A DNA stretch of 64,000 nucleotides from Brevibacterium renqingii. GTDB taxonomy: Bacteria; Actinomycetota; Actinomycetes; Actinomycetales; Brevibacteriaceae. Shown in pieces: positions 39,509 to 48,167 of the stretch (positions within the stretch are counted from its first letter, which is position 1; each line of letters starts with the position of its first letter). The notes under the pieces are model-generated. The model saw nothing but the letters and a program-made list of their open reading frames with translations, made no database searches and had not been told where the DNA came from. The stretch lies in contig NZ_JADBHF010000006.1 in the NCBI RefSeq assembly GCF_017808105.1, positions 62,001-126,000 of the forward strand, given 5' to 3'. Position numbers and translations under genes: made by a program.

Positions 39509-40231
39509 ATGGGCACTATCTTTCTCTATGAGATCGCCGGTACGGCGATGCTCATGCTGCTCGGCGTCGGCGTCGTCGCCAACGTCGTGCTCGGCAAGAC
39601 CAAGGGCAACGCGGGCGGCTGGCTGCTGATCTCGTTCGGTTGGGGCCTCGCGGTCTTCGCCGGTGTCTTCGTCGCTTTCAAGACCGGAGCGCACCTCAAC
39701 CCGGCAGTGACCTTCGGCATCCTCTTCAGCGGGGCCTCCGAATACGCGGAGGGGATTCCGGTCACCTTCGCCAATACAGTCGCCTACCTCGCCGCCGAGA
39801 TGATCGGTGCGATGATCGGCGCGTTCCTCGCCTGGGCCGCGTACAAGAAGCACTACGACGAGGAGAAGGACGCCGCCAGCATCCTCGGCACATTCTCGAC
39901 CGGCCCGGAGATCCGCTCCTACGGCTGGAACTTCGTCACCGAGGTCCTCGCGACCTTCGTGCTCGTCTTCGTCATCCTCGTCTTCGGGGGAACACCGGAC
40001 AGGCTGGGCCCGTTGGCAGTCGCCCTCATCGTCGTCGCCATCGGCGCCTCGCTGGGCGGCCCCACCGGATACGCCATCAACCCCGCCCGTGACCTCGGGC
40101 CCCGCATCGTCCACACCCTGCTGCCGATCCCGAACAAGGGCGGCTCCGACTGGGCCTATTCCTGGGTCCCGGTCTTCGGGCCGCTGGTCGGTGCCGTCAT
40201 TGCGGGTCTGGCCTCCCAAGCCTTCATCTGA
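39509..40231 (+). CDS. glpF: glycerol uptake facilitator (aquaglyceroporin)
   Basis: MIP-family channel of 240 residues with six TM helices. The two NPA boxes are HLNPAVTF (about 69-76) and [11 protein letters not shown] (about 190-200); the Asp after the second NPAR is the mark of glycerol facilitators as against water channels. GAGGAG precedes the ATG by 11 bases. It sits between glpD and glpK. Confidence 0.95.
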   Translation: MGTIFLYEIAGTAMLMLLGVGVVANVVLGKTKGNAGGWLLISFGWGLAVFAGVFVAFKTGAHLNPAVTFGILFSGASEYAEGIPVTFANTVAYLAAEMIGAMIGAFLAWAAYKKHYDEEKDAASILGTFSTGPEIRSYGWNFVTEVLATFVLVFVILVFGGTPDRLGPLAVALIVVAIGASLGGPTGYAINPARDLGPRIVHTLLPIPNKGGSDWAYSWVPVFGPLVGAVIAGLASQAFI

Positions 40232-40272
40232 GTACGATCACAGCCACAGCGAACTTCGACACAGGAGTCAGA

Positions 40273-41805
40273 ATGAGTCAGGAAAAGTACATCCTCGCCA
40301 TCGACCAAGGCACCACCTCGTCGCGGGCGATCGTCTTCGACCATGACGGACAGATCGTGTCCTCCGGACAGCTCGAGCACGAGCAGATCTTCCCGCGGGC
40401 CGGGTGGGTCGAACACGACCCGATGGAGATCATCAAGAACACCAACGAGGCGATCGGGCAGGCGCTGACGCGGGCGAACATCAACCGCCACCAGCTCGAA
40501 GGCGTGGGCATCACGAATCAGCGTGAGACGACCGTGATCTGGAACAAGAAGACCGGCAAGCCCGTCTACAACGCCATCGTGTGGCAGGACACCCGCACGC
40601 AGAAGATCTGCGACGAACTCGCCGGCGATGACGGCGCCGACAAGTACAAGGACCGGGTGGGTCTGCCCCTGGCCACGTACTTCGCCGGCCCGAAGGCCAA
40701 ATGGGTCTTCGACAACGTCGACGGAGTCAAGGAGGCCGCCGAGGCCGGAGACCTCCTCTTCGGCACCATGGACACGTGGGTGATCTGGAACCTCACCGGA
40801 GGGGCCAACGGGGGAGTCCACGTCACCGATGTCACGAACGCCTCGCGGACGATGCTGATGAACATCGACACCCTCGACTGGAACGCCGACATCGCCGCGG
40901 ACATGGGCATCCCCGTCGAGATGCTGCCGGAGATCAAGTCCTGCTCTGAGATCTACGGCTACGGAGCGAAGAACGGGCTGATCATCGACACCCCGATCTG
41001 TGGCATCCTCGGTGACCAGCAGGCGGCGACATTCGGTCAGGCCTGCTTCGAGAAGGGCCAGGCGAAGAACACCTACGGCACCGGCAACTTCATGCTCATC
41101 AACACCGGCACCGAGCCGGTGGCCAGCAAGAACGGTCTGCTCACCACCGTCGCCTACAAGATCGGCGAGGACGAGGCCGTCTACGCGCTCGAAGGTTCGG
41201 TGGCCGTCACCGGTTCGCTCGTGCAGTGGATCCGCGACAACCTCGGCCTCATCAAGGACGCCCCGGAGGTCGAGACCCTCGCCAAGGAGGTCGACGACAA
41301 CGGCGGGTGCTATATCGTGCCCGCGTTCTCGGGACTCTTCGCACCGCATTGGGAGTCCGACGCCCGCGGGGTGATCGTGGGACTGACCCGGTACGTCAAC
41401 AAGAACCACATCGCCCGGGCCACTCTCGAATCCGTGGCCTTCCAGTCGCGTGAGGTCCTCGATGCGATGGACCTCGACTCCGGCGTCGAGCTCACCGAGC
41501 TCAAGGTCGACGGCGGCATGGTCGCCAACGAGACGCTCATGCAGTTCCAGGCCGATCTCCTCGGCGTGCCCGTCATCCGCCCCGAGGTCATCGAGACCAC
41601 GGCTCTGGGTGCGGCCTATGCGGCGGGCATCGCCGTGAAGTTCTGGAACGGCGAAGAGGACGTGAGCAGCAACTGGCGTGAGGACAAGCGCTGGGATCCT
41701 TCGATGGACGACGAGAAGGTCGACCGTCTCTACCGCCTGTGGAACAAGGCCGTCGAGAAGTCGAAGAAGTGGGTCGACGAGGACACCGAAGAACTCTACG
41801 GCTGA
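40273..41805 (+). CDS. glpK: glycerol kinase
   Basis: Phosphorylates glycerol to glycerol 3-phosphate. The 510-residue FGGY-family enzyme starts with the phosphate motif [18 protein letters not shown] and has [13 protein letters not shown] and the FGGY signature region with [20 protein letters not shown]. With glpF and glpD it forms a complete glycerol use operon. A stem-loop follows the stop. Confidence 0.96.
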   Translation: MSQEKYILAIDQGTTSSRAIVFDHDGQIVSSGQLEHEQIFPRAGWVEHDPMEIIKNTNEAIGQALTRANINRHQLEGVGITNQRETTVIWNKKTGKPVYNAIVWQDTRTQKICDELAGDDGADKYKDRVGLPLATYFAGPKAKWVFDNVDGVKEAAEAGDLLFGTMDTWVIWNLTGGANGGVHVTDVTNASRTMLMNIDTLDWNADIAADMGIPVEMLPEIKSCSEIYGYGAKNGLIIDTPICGILGDQQAATFGQACFEKGQAKNTYGTGNFMLINTGTEPVASKNGLLTTVAYKIGEDEAVYALEGSVAVTGSLVQWIRDNLGLIKDAPEVETLAKEVDDNGGCYIVPAFSGLFAPHWESDARGVIVGLTRYVNKNHIARATLESVAFQSREVLDAMDLDSGVELTELKVDGGMVANETLMQFQADLLGVPVIRPEVIETTALGAAYAAGIAVKFWNGEEDVSSNWREDKRWDPSMDDEKVDRLYRLWNKAVEKSKKWVDEDTEELYG

Positions 41806-41821
41806 CACCCGGTGGACGTGA

Positions 41822-41862
41822 CGGGAGTTCTGCCACCTCTGCGAGGTGCCCGAAATCCCGTC
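41822..41862 (+). terminator. stem-loop after glpK
   Basis: An inner hairpin CACCTC-TGC-GAGGTG (41834-41848) is enclosed by an outer CGGGA/TCCCG pairing. Confidence 0.55.
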
Positions 41863-41952
41863 GAGTCGTTTCGGAGGAGAACTGAGGCAGACGACGGCCC
41901 CGAGCGCGCGCGATCTCACCCGACTCTGAGCGAATGTGGATTCGGGGAGCGC

Positions 41953-41958
41953 TAAACT
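41953..41958 (+). promoter_or_regulatory. -10 element, leaderless start at 41966
   Basis: TAAACT ends seven bases before the ATG of the isomerase-like gene. Confidence 0.6.
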
Positions 41959-41965
41959 GGAAACG

Positions 41966-42964
41966 ATGAGTAAGAAGTCGAAGTCCAAGCGGAAGGTGCT
42001 GACCACCAAGAATTCCGCGCGCTCGAATTCGAGACGCCACCGTGACTACTTCGACAGCCACGAGGTCTACGAACACGACGCGCATCACGTTTCCGACAAC
42101 CGGATCCGCCTCGGTCTGTCCAGCTCCTCCGTCTCACCCATGACCGTCGAGGAGACCTTCGACCAGGCTGCCAAGCACGGCTACGACGGCGTCGAGATCA
42201 TGGTCACGCACAATGCCGAGACCCGCGATGTCGACCTCATCAACGGGCTCGCGAAGGACACCGGGCTCGAGGTCATCTCCCTGCACGCCCCGACCCTGCT
42301 CTTCCTGCCGCGCGTGCTCCACAAGGACCACTGGGAGAAGCTGCGGATCACCGCCAACCTCGCCAAGGAGGTGGGCGCCGACACTGTGGTGCTCCACCCG
42401 CCGTTCCGCTGGCAGGGTGAGTACGCACTCGGCTTCGTCGACGGAGTCCGTGCGGTCTCGCAGGAGACCGGTGTGAACTTGGCGGTGGAGAACATGTATC
42501 CGTGGCGCGCGGGCCTGCGAGAGATCCTCGTCTACTACCCGGACTGGAATCCGCTGGACGAGGACTACGACAACCTCACTTTCGACTTCTCCCACGCCTC
42601 CACGGCCGGAATGAACGCCCTCGAGACGGTGTCCGAGATCTTCGACCGCCTCCGGCACGTCCACCTCACCGACGGTGCGGGATCCCTGAAGGACGAGCAC
42701 CTCGTGCCCGGAACCGGCACCATGCCCGTGGCCGAGACCCTGCAGCACCTCGCAAAACACAACTGGGCCGGCGATGTCGTCGTCGAGGTAAACACCCGCT
42801 TCGTGCGCAAGCAGTCGACCCGGGAGAAGATGCTCGCCGACTCCATCGCGTTCGCCCGCGAGCACCTCGGCCTCGACGAGAACGCCCCGCGTCGCTATGC
42901 CCGCAGCCACACCCGCACCTCGGAGCGTCCGTCCTCCAGAGGCGGCGACGGCACTGCGGACTGA
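41966..42964 (+). CDS. sugar phosphate isomerase/epimerase family protein
   Basis: A 332-residue xylose-isomerase-like (AP endonuclease 2 fold) TIM barrel. Metal-binding positions are suggested by ISLHAP, VVLHPPFRWQGEY, AVENMYPW, FDFSHAS, HVHLTDGAG and VVVEVNTRF. The first ~45 residues are a basic, Ser/Lys-rich extension not needed for the fold. Its place before proC and after ppx is conserved in actinobacteria (Rv0498 type), but the substrate is unknown. Confidence 0.85.
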   Translation: MSKKSKSKRKVLTTKNSARSNSRRHRDYFDSHEVYEHDAHHVSDNRIRLGLSSSSVSPMTVEETFDQAAKHGYDGVEIMVTHNAETRDVDLINGLAKDTGLEVISLHAPTLLFLPRVLHKDHWEKLRITANLAKEVGADTVVLHPPFRWQGEYALGFVDGVRAVSQETGVNLAVENMYPWRAGLREILVYYPDWNPLDEDYDNLTFDFSHASTAGMNALETVSEIFDRLRHVHLTDGAGSLKDEHLVPGTGTMPVAETLQHLAKHNWAGDVVVEVNTRFVRKQSTREKMLADSIAFAREHLGLDENAPRRYARSHTRTSERPSSRGGDGTAD

Positions 42965-43028
42965 TCCGAGCGAGCCCGAACCCACCCACCATCGACTTAA
43001 TGCAGACACGACGAAAGGCTGGCTCGAT

Positions 43029-43865
43029 TTGACCACTATCGCCTCCATCGGAACCGGAAACATGGGAACTGCGCTGATTCAGGGAATCCTCAGCGCCGAC
43101 GAGGACATCACCGTCCGGGCGACGACGAATTCGGCCGCCTCGGCGAAGCGCCTGAGCAGCGATCTGGCCCGAGCGACGGTCACCTCGGTGGAGGACGATG
43201 CCGAAGCCAACCGGAAGGCTGCGAGCGGAGCCGATTTCGTGTTCCTCGGCGTGAAGCCGTGGATGATGGCCGAAACCCTGCGCGAACTCGCACAGGGCCT
43301 CGAGCCGACAGCGGTGCTCGTGTCGATGGCCGCCGGGGTCGCGACGGCAGACTTGGCGAAGCTGGCTCCGGAGAACCCGATCGTGCGCATCATGCCGAAT
43401 ACGCCGAGCTCCATCGGCCATGGTGTCATCGCGCTCGCCCCCGATGCCGCGGTGCCTGCCGACAGCGTCGAGACCCTGAAGAAGCTGCTGTCCGGCGCCG
43501 GACTCGTCGTCGATCTCGACGAGTCCCAGATCCCTGCCATGACCGGAATCTCCGGCTCCGGAGTCGCCTACTTCTTCCTTCTGGCAGAGGCGATGATCGC
43601 GGCCGGTGTCGAGCAGGGGCTGAGCGAGGACTCCGCCCGGCAGATGGTCGTGGCCACCGCAGACGGCGCCGGACGTCTTCTCAGCGAGAAGCCCGATCCG
43701 GCCGCCCAGCGCCAGGCCGTGAGCAGCAAAGGCGGGACGACTCTGGCGGGGCTGTCGAAGTTCATCGACGCCGGCATCTTCGACATCGCCGAGGCGGCCG
43801 CGCAGGCAGCAGCGGACCGATCCCTGGAGATGGAACGGGAGAACTCCGAAGTCATCAACGGCTGA
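43029..43865 (+). CDS. proC: pyrroline-5-carboxylate reductase
   Basis: Last step of proline synthesis. The 278-residue protein has the Rossmann motif SIGTGNMGTALIQGI at its start, MPNTPSSIGHGVIA in the middle, and the C-terminal dimer domain with GISGSGVAYFFLL and SSKGGTTLAGL. The start is TTG at 43029: no in-frame ATG or GTG precedes the fold, and AAAGG lies about 11 bases upstream. In related genomes a BldC-like gene and then the bS22 gene come next; here a regulator/transport cassette intervenes. Confidence 0.93.
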   Translation: MTTIASIGTGNMGTALIQGILSADEDITVRATTNSAASAKRLSSDLARATVTSVEDDAEANRKAASGADFVFLGVKPWMMAETLRELAQGLEPTAVLVSMAAGVATADLAKLAPENPIVRIMPNTPSSIGHGVIALAPDAAVPADSVETLKKLLSGAGLVVDLDESQIPAMTGISGSGVAYFFLLAEAMIAAGVEQGLSEDSARQMVVATADGAGRLLSEKPDPAAQRQAVSSKGGTTLAGLSKFIDAGIFDIAEAAAQAAADRSLEMERENSEVING

Positions 43866-43894
43866 TGCCGCCCGACCTCGCCGGGGCCTCCCGG

Positions 43895-44776
43895 TCAGGG
43901 GAGGACGTTCGACGACCGAGCGATCGACACGGCCTCGTGCCGGGTCCGCGCCGACAGTTTGACCATGGCGGTGTTGAGATAGGACTTCACGGTCGATTCG
44001 CGCAGGCCGAGGGTCTCTGCGATGTGCGCATTCGACCAGCCCAACGCCACGTGGGAGAGGATGTCCGTCTCCCTGGGTGACAGCCGCACCGCCGGGACAG
44101 GTGACTGGAAGTTCTCCGGATTGTGGCCGGAGAGGATGTCGGCCAGGCGCGCCTCGACCGCGGTGAGCTTCTCCCGTGTCTCATCGTCGAGGATTCCCGA
44201 GCGGATGGCCCGCAGCTCGGCGTAGGTGCGGCGCAGCGCCTCCCTGCCCGAGGGGTCCAGATCCGGATAGAGCTGTTCGCGTCCGGTTGTGCGTTGAGGC
44301 TCCTGGCGGTAGCCGAGCCGGGCGAGATCGACCGACAGCTGCCGGACTCGTCTGACGAGGTCTCCCGTCTGCGGCGCGGCGGCATCGTAGTCCGAGCGGT
44401 GACCGCAGTAGACCATTCCGGTGACCTCTCCGCCGTGCAGAGTGGGGACGGCCACGAGGACCCGAATTCCTTCGCCGAGCACCTCTTCGTCGTAGTGGTG
44501 GGTGATGAAGGGGTCGATCTCGTAGTCCCGTGTCAGCTGCGGGGTTCCTTCGGTCATGGCGCGACCGCCGAGCCCCCGACCGGTGCTGACGATGAGGGAC
44601 GAGAGCAGATCCTGACCGGCGCCTGCGACCGCCTCGACGGCAACGGAATCCTGCTCGACCATGCCTCCGAAGACGACGTCGCCCGTGCCGCTCCGGTGCA
44701 GCGAATCGACAGCCTCGACGAACAGTCGGCGGGTCTCGGCCCTGAGAGCCCGCGTTTCCTTGGCGTGCGCGTTCAT
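43895..44776 (-). CDS. GAF-LuxR transcriptional regulator (RamA-like)
   Basis: A 293-residue regulator with an N-terminal GAF-like sensor (about 20-150, including VEAVAGAGQDLLSSL and VLVAVPTLHGGEVTGMVYCG) and a C-terminal LuxR helix-turn-helix (about 228-290, LSPRETDILSHVALGWSNAHIAETLG). The architecture and size match RamA, the acetate-metabolism regulator of Corynebacterium glutamicum. The gene is divergent from DUF485-actP, whose Corynebacterium counterpart is under RamA control, so it probably regulates that operon. Confidence 0.85.
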   Translation of the reverse strand: MNAHAKETRALRAETRRLFVEAVDSLHRSGTGDVVFGGMVEQDSVAVEAVAGAGQDLLSSLIVSTGRGLGGRAMTEGTPQLTRDYEIDPFITHHYDEEVLGEGIRVLVAVPTLHGGEVTGMVYCGHRSDYDAAAPQTGDLVRRVRQLSVDLARLGYRQEPQRTTGREQLYPDLDPSGREALRRTYAELRAIRSGILDDETREKLTAVEARLADILSGHNPENFQSPVPAVRLSPRETDILSHVALGWSNAHIAETLGLRESTVKSYLNTAMVKLSARTRHEAVSIARSSNVLP

Positions 44777-44882
44777 GTGAACAAGCTACCAACTTTCGGT
44801 GGTATTCCCCAGCGCATGCTGAACGTTACCTTTGGGTCATGTGATTCAGGACACTGATGTCCTGCCCATTGAAGGAGAAAGA

Positions 44883-45224
44883 ATGACTGACTCTGTCAAC
44901 ACTGGGGTTGACTTCCTCAAGGAGGAGGAGACCCCTGAATTCAAGGCGCTGAAGCGCAAACGGTTCTCGGTGGTGATACCGCTGTCGATTGCGTTCCTCG
45001 TCTGGTATTTCCTCTACGTCATCCTCAGCACCTATGCGCACGACTTCATGTCCACGAAGGTCGTGGGCGAGATCAACATCGGGCTGGTCTTCGGGCTGCT
45101 GCAGTTCGTGACGACCTTCGGGATCACGATGTTCTACGTCTCGTTCGCCAATAAGAAGCTCGACCCTCCTGCGGAGGAGATCCGTGAGCGTCTCACGGCC
45201 CAGTCGGAAGGACACCTGTCATGA
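44883..45224 (+). CDS. DUF485 family membrane protein
   Basis: A 113-residue protein with two TM helices (FSVVIPLSIAFLVWYFLYVIL and IGLVFGLLQFVTTFGITMFYVSFA). The DUF485 hallmark Y-x-Y-x-x-A-[DE]-like stretch around FDPxAxxIR reads KKLDPPAEEIRERL here. DUF485 proteins are found almost only beside ActP/MctC symporters and are thought to help their assembly or activity. AAGGAG precedes the ATG, and the stop overlaps actP by ATGA. Confidence 0.9.
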   Translation: MTDSVNTGVDFLKEEETPEFKALKRKRFSVVIPLSIAFLVWYFLYVILSTYAHDFMSTKVVGEINIGLVFGLLQFVTTFGITMFYVSFANKKLDPPAEEIRERLTAQSEGHLS

Positions 45225-46873
45225 GCGCGTCGGCATTCAACGACATCGTCGCCTCGGGTATGGACCTCCTGGGGGCGGCCACGACCGAAGTCGAGAACAA
45301 CCCCATCCTCAACATCACGATCTTCGCCGCCTTCGTCGCCGTGACCATGTTCATCGTGCTGCGCGCCAGCCGCAACAACAAGTCGGCTTCCGACTACTAT
45401 GCGGGCGGGCGGTCCTTCACCGGACCGCAGAACGGCTTCGCCATCTCCGGTGACTATCTCTCGGCGGCCTCGTTCCTCGGCATCTGCGGTGCGATCGCGG
45501 TCAACGGCTACGACGGATTCCTCTATTCGATCGGCTTCCTCGTCGCCTGGCTCGTGGCTCTGCTCGTCGTCGCCGAGCTCATGCGCAATACGGGTAAGTT
45601 CACGATGGCCGATGTGCTGTCCTTCCGTCTCAAGCAGCGGCCCGTGCGCATGGCCGCGGCCCTGTCGACCCTTGCCGTCTGCTTCTTCTACCTGCTGGCT
45701 CAGATGGCCGGCGCCGGTGGCCTCGTGTCCCTGCTCATGGGCATCGACAGCAAGATCGGCCAGTCGCTGGTCATCGCCGTCGTCGGCGCGCTGATGATCA
45801 TCTACGTCCTCGTCGGCGGGATGAAGGGCACCACCTGGGTGCAGATCGTCAAGGCCATGCTGCTCGTCGCCGGTGCTTTCGCGATGACCGTCTGGGTGCT
45901 CGCACTCAACGGCTTCAATCTCTCCTCCCTGCTGGCGTCGGCTGTGGAGAATGCCGCCGAAGGCGTCGGCGAGGGAGTCCTCAACCCCGGGCTGCAATAC
46001 GGTGAGAACCCGCTCGACTTCATCTCGCTGGCCCTGGCACTGGTTCTGGGCACCGCCGGTCTTCCGCACGTGCTCATGCGCTTCTACACCGTGCCCACGG
46101 CGAAGGAGGCCCGACGCTCAGTGGTGTGGGCGATCTGGCTCATCGGCGCCTTCTACCTCTTCACGCTCGTGCTCGGCTACGGTGCGGCCGCACTCGTCGG
46201 CGCTGAGGAGATCAAGAACGCCCCCGGTGGTGTGAACTCGGCGGCGCCGCTGCTGGCGCTCCACCTCGGCGGTCCCATCCTCATGGGCTTCATCTCCGCA
46301 GTCGCCTTCGCCACGATCCTCGCCGTCGTGGCAGGTCTGGCGATCACTGCTGCGGCCTCGTTCGCCCACGACATCTACGCCAATGTCATCAAGAAGGGCA
46401 AGGTCGAGGACTCCGAGGCCGAGGTCAAGATCGCTCGCCGGACCGTCATCGTCATCGGCGCGGTCGCGATCATCGGCGGGATCGGTGTGCAGGGTCAGAA
46501 CATTGCGTTCCTCGTGGCTCTGGCCTTCGCAGTGGCCGCGAGCGCGAACCTGCCGACGATCGTGTATTCGCTGTTCTGGAAGCGCTTCACCACCCGCGGT
46601 GCCGTGTGGTCGATCTACGGCGGTCTGATCTCGGCGATGCTGCTCATCACGTTCTCGCCGGTCGTGTCCGGTTCCGAAACCGCGATGATCCCCGGAGCCG
46701 ACTTCGCGATCTTCCCCCTGGCGAATCCCGGAATCATCTCGATTCCGCTGGGCTTCATCCTCGGCTGGATCGCTTCGGTCACGGACAAGACTGTCGAGAA
46801 TCCGGAGCTCGCCGCCGAGATGGACGTCCGCGCCCACACCGGCTTCGGCGCAGAGGAGGCGGTCGAGCACTGA
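45221..46873 (+). CDS. actP: sodium:solute symporter, acetate/monocarboxylate type (ActP/MctC)
   Basis: A 550-residue SSS-family transporter with about 13 TM helices. Seen: SDYYAGGRSFTGPQNGFAISGDYLSAASFLG, the signature of the family's first core helix, GTAGLPHVLMRFYTVPTAKEAR, and a long cytoplasmic loop near KKGKVEDSEAEVKIARR. These match the ActP/MctC branch, which imports acetate, pyruvate or propionate. With prpDBC and the RamA-like regulator nearby, uptake of short carboxylates is a reasonable reading. Confidence 0.92.
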   Translation: MSASAFNDIVASGMDLLGAATTEVENNPILNITIFAAFVAVTMFIVLRASRNNKSASDYYAGGRSFTGPQNGFAISGDYLSAASFLGICGAIAVNGYDGFLYSIGFLVAWLVALLVVAELMRNTGKFTMADVLSFRLKQRPVRMAAALSTLAVCFFYLLAQMAGAGGLVSLLMGIDSKIGQSLVIAVVGALMIIYVLVGGMKGTTWVQIVKAMLLVAGAFAMTVWVLALNGFNLSSLLASAVENAAEGVGEGVLNPGLQYGENPLDFISLALALVLGTAGLPHVLMRFYTVPTAKEARRSVVWAIWLIGAFYLFTLVLGYGAAALVGAEEIKNAPGGVNSAAPLLALHLGGPILMGFISAVAFATILAVVAGLAITAAASFAHDIYANVIKKGKVEDSEAEVKIARRTVIVIGAVAIIGGIGVQGQNIAFLVALAFAVAASANLPTIVYSLFWKRFTTRGAVWSIYGGLISAMLLITFSPVVSGSETAMIPGADFAIFPLANPGIISIPLGFILGWIASVTDKTVENPELAAEMDVRAHTGFGAEEAVEH

Positions 46874-46963
46874 GACTGACGTGGGGCTCCGCTGCTCAGC
46901 GGCAGGGCTTCACGACAGACGCACCAGCGATCGGCCGGCAGCTGCCGAACACGATCGGGCGTA

Positions 46964-46991
46964 CGAGGGGGTGGCTCCGGCCACCCCCTCG
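46964..46991 (+). terminator. terminator after actP
   Basis: CGAGGGGGTGGC pairs perfectly with GCCACCCCCTCG around TCCG. It is the only clear structure in the 291 bases between actP and the tRNA gene. Confidence 0.75.
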
Positions 46992-47165
46992 AGGCGTGTG
47001 CAGGTCAGCCTCGACCCGCCTCGGCGCGCACCTGTATGACATGTCGCCGTCTGCCTCGTTCCTCGAACCTGCGCCGAGGATGTACACTGGTTCGAGTCCA
47101 CCGGTACGGACCGATGCTGACAGGTTTCACCTGCATCGATGTGGTCTTGCCGCCGAAGTGGAATT

Positions 47166-47236
47166 GCGGGCGTAGCTTAATGGCAAAGCTTCGGCTTCCC
47201 AAGCCGATGACGCGGGTTCGATTCCCGTCGCCCGCT
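47166..47236 (+). tRNA. tRNA-Gly (anticodon CCC)
   Basis: A 71-base cloverleaf: acceptor GCGGGCG with CGCCCGC and discriminator T, D arm GCTT/AAGC, anticodon arm TCGGC-TTCCCAA-GCCGA with anticodon CCC, and T arm around GGGTTCGATTCCC. CCA is not encoded. It reads GGG. The bases from here to the trkA end (47237-47485) show no gene I can support. Confidence 0.95.
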
Positions 47237-47485
47237 CTCTTGTGCCCGAAACCGGGCCGGCTTGTTCAGTCTTTCCCGTGCCTGCTGCGTCGTCGAGACC
47301 CGTTTGTGGTCGATGCGCCGAGGCGAAAACGCCGATTTCGCGATTCTCCCTCGGTTGAGTGACCACAAAAAGTGGTTTGCGTGGCCGACGACGCTGCAGG
47401 GCCGAGGGGAGTGGGCCGAAGACGCCGCAGCGTCGAGGGGCTGCGGAGCTGCGGACGGTCGGCGAATCACGCCGGCCCCAGGCTG

Positions 47486-47502
47486 ACCCTGAGGCTCAGG
47501 GT
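47486..47502 (-). terminator. stem-loop after trkA
   Basis: ACCCTG and CAGGGT pair around five bases, right at the end of the trkA gene. No T-run; weak. Confidence 0.4.
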
Positions 47503-47504
47503 CC

Positions 47505-48167
47505 TCAGGGACGACCGGCGAAGCGTCCCAGCAGCTCTACGTGCCCGGCGACGATGAGCAGGTCCTGTTTGCCCACCCGGGTCGTCGGATCCGCGTAGGT
47601 GAAATCGCGTCCGGGGCTCTTGATGCCCACGATCGTCACACCGTACTTGTCGCGCACACCGGATTCGCTGAGTGTGAAGCCCTGGATCTCGCGCGGCGGA
47701 CGCATCTTCACCACGGCGAAGTGTCCCTCGTCGAACTCGATGTACTCCATCATCCGGGAGCTGACGAGGTGGGCCACACGCCGTCCCGCATCCGATTCGG
47801 GGTAGAGGACGTGGTGGGCGCCGATGCGGTGGAGGATCTTGCCGTGGGAGGGTGAGATCGCCTTCGCCCACACCTGACCCACACCGAGGTCGACGAGGTT
47901 GGCCGTGGTGAGCACGCTGTCCTCGATCGAGGTGCCGATGCCGACCACTGCGGTCGAGAAGTCGCCGGCGCCGACCTGCCGCAGCGCGTCGATGTTCGTG
48001 GAATCGGCTTCGACGACGTGGGTGAGCTTGCCGCTCCAGTCCTTGACGAGTTCGGGATTGTGCTCGATGGCCATCACCTCGCGCCCCAGTCGGGCCAGGG
48101 TGGCCGCCGTCGAGGATCCGAAGCGTCCCAGTCCGATGACCAGGATGGAGGTGTGTTCGTTAGCCAA
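47505..48167 (-). CDS. trkA: potassium uptake regulatory subunit (TrkA/KtrA family)
   Basis: A 220-residue cytosolic RCK protein. Residues about 6-130 form RCK_N with the NAD-binding ILVIGLGRFGSSTAATLARLG and an acidic residue at the end of the second strand (VMAIEHNPELV). Residues about 135-215 form RCK_C (REIQGFTLSESGVRDKYGV). The start is TTG, overlapping the trkH stop, with GAGGAAAGG upstream. It works with the next gene product as gating ring and channel; RCK_C domains of this type bind c-di-AMP in Firmicutes. Confidence 0.92.
   Translation of the reverse strand: MANEHTSILVIGLGRFGSSTAATLARLGREVMAIEHNPELVKDWSGKLTHVVEADSTNIDALRQVGAGDFSTAVVGIGTSIEDSVLTTANLVDLGVGQVWAKAISPSHGKILHRIGAHHVLYPESDAGRRVAHLVSSRMMEYIEFDEGHFAVVKMRPPREIQGFTLSESGVRDKYGVTIVGIKSPGRDFTYADPTTRVGKQDLLIVAGHVELLGRFAGRP

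Noticed and set aside
44777..44882. RamA-type binding sites between the LuxR gene and DUF485
   Set aside because: A TTCCCCAG is present but does not meet the A-C4/5 or G4-6 form described for RamA sites; too short to claim.
47085..47105. tRNA T-arm-like GGTTCGAGTCC upstream of tRNA-Gly
   Set aside because: No matching acceptor, D or anticodon arm could be built around it; a chance match or a very degraded fragment.
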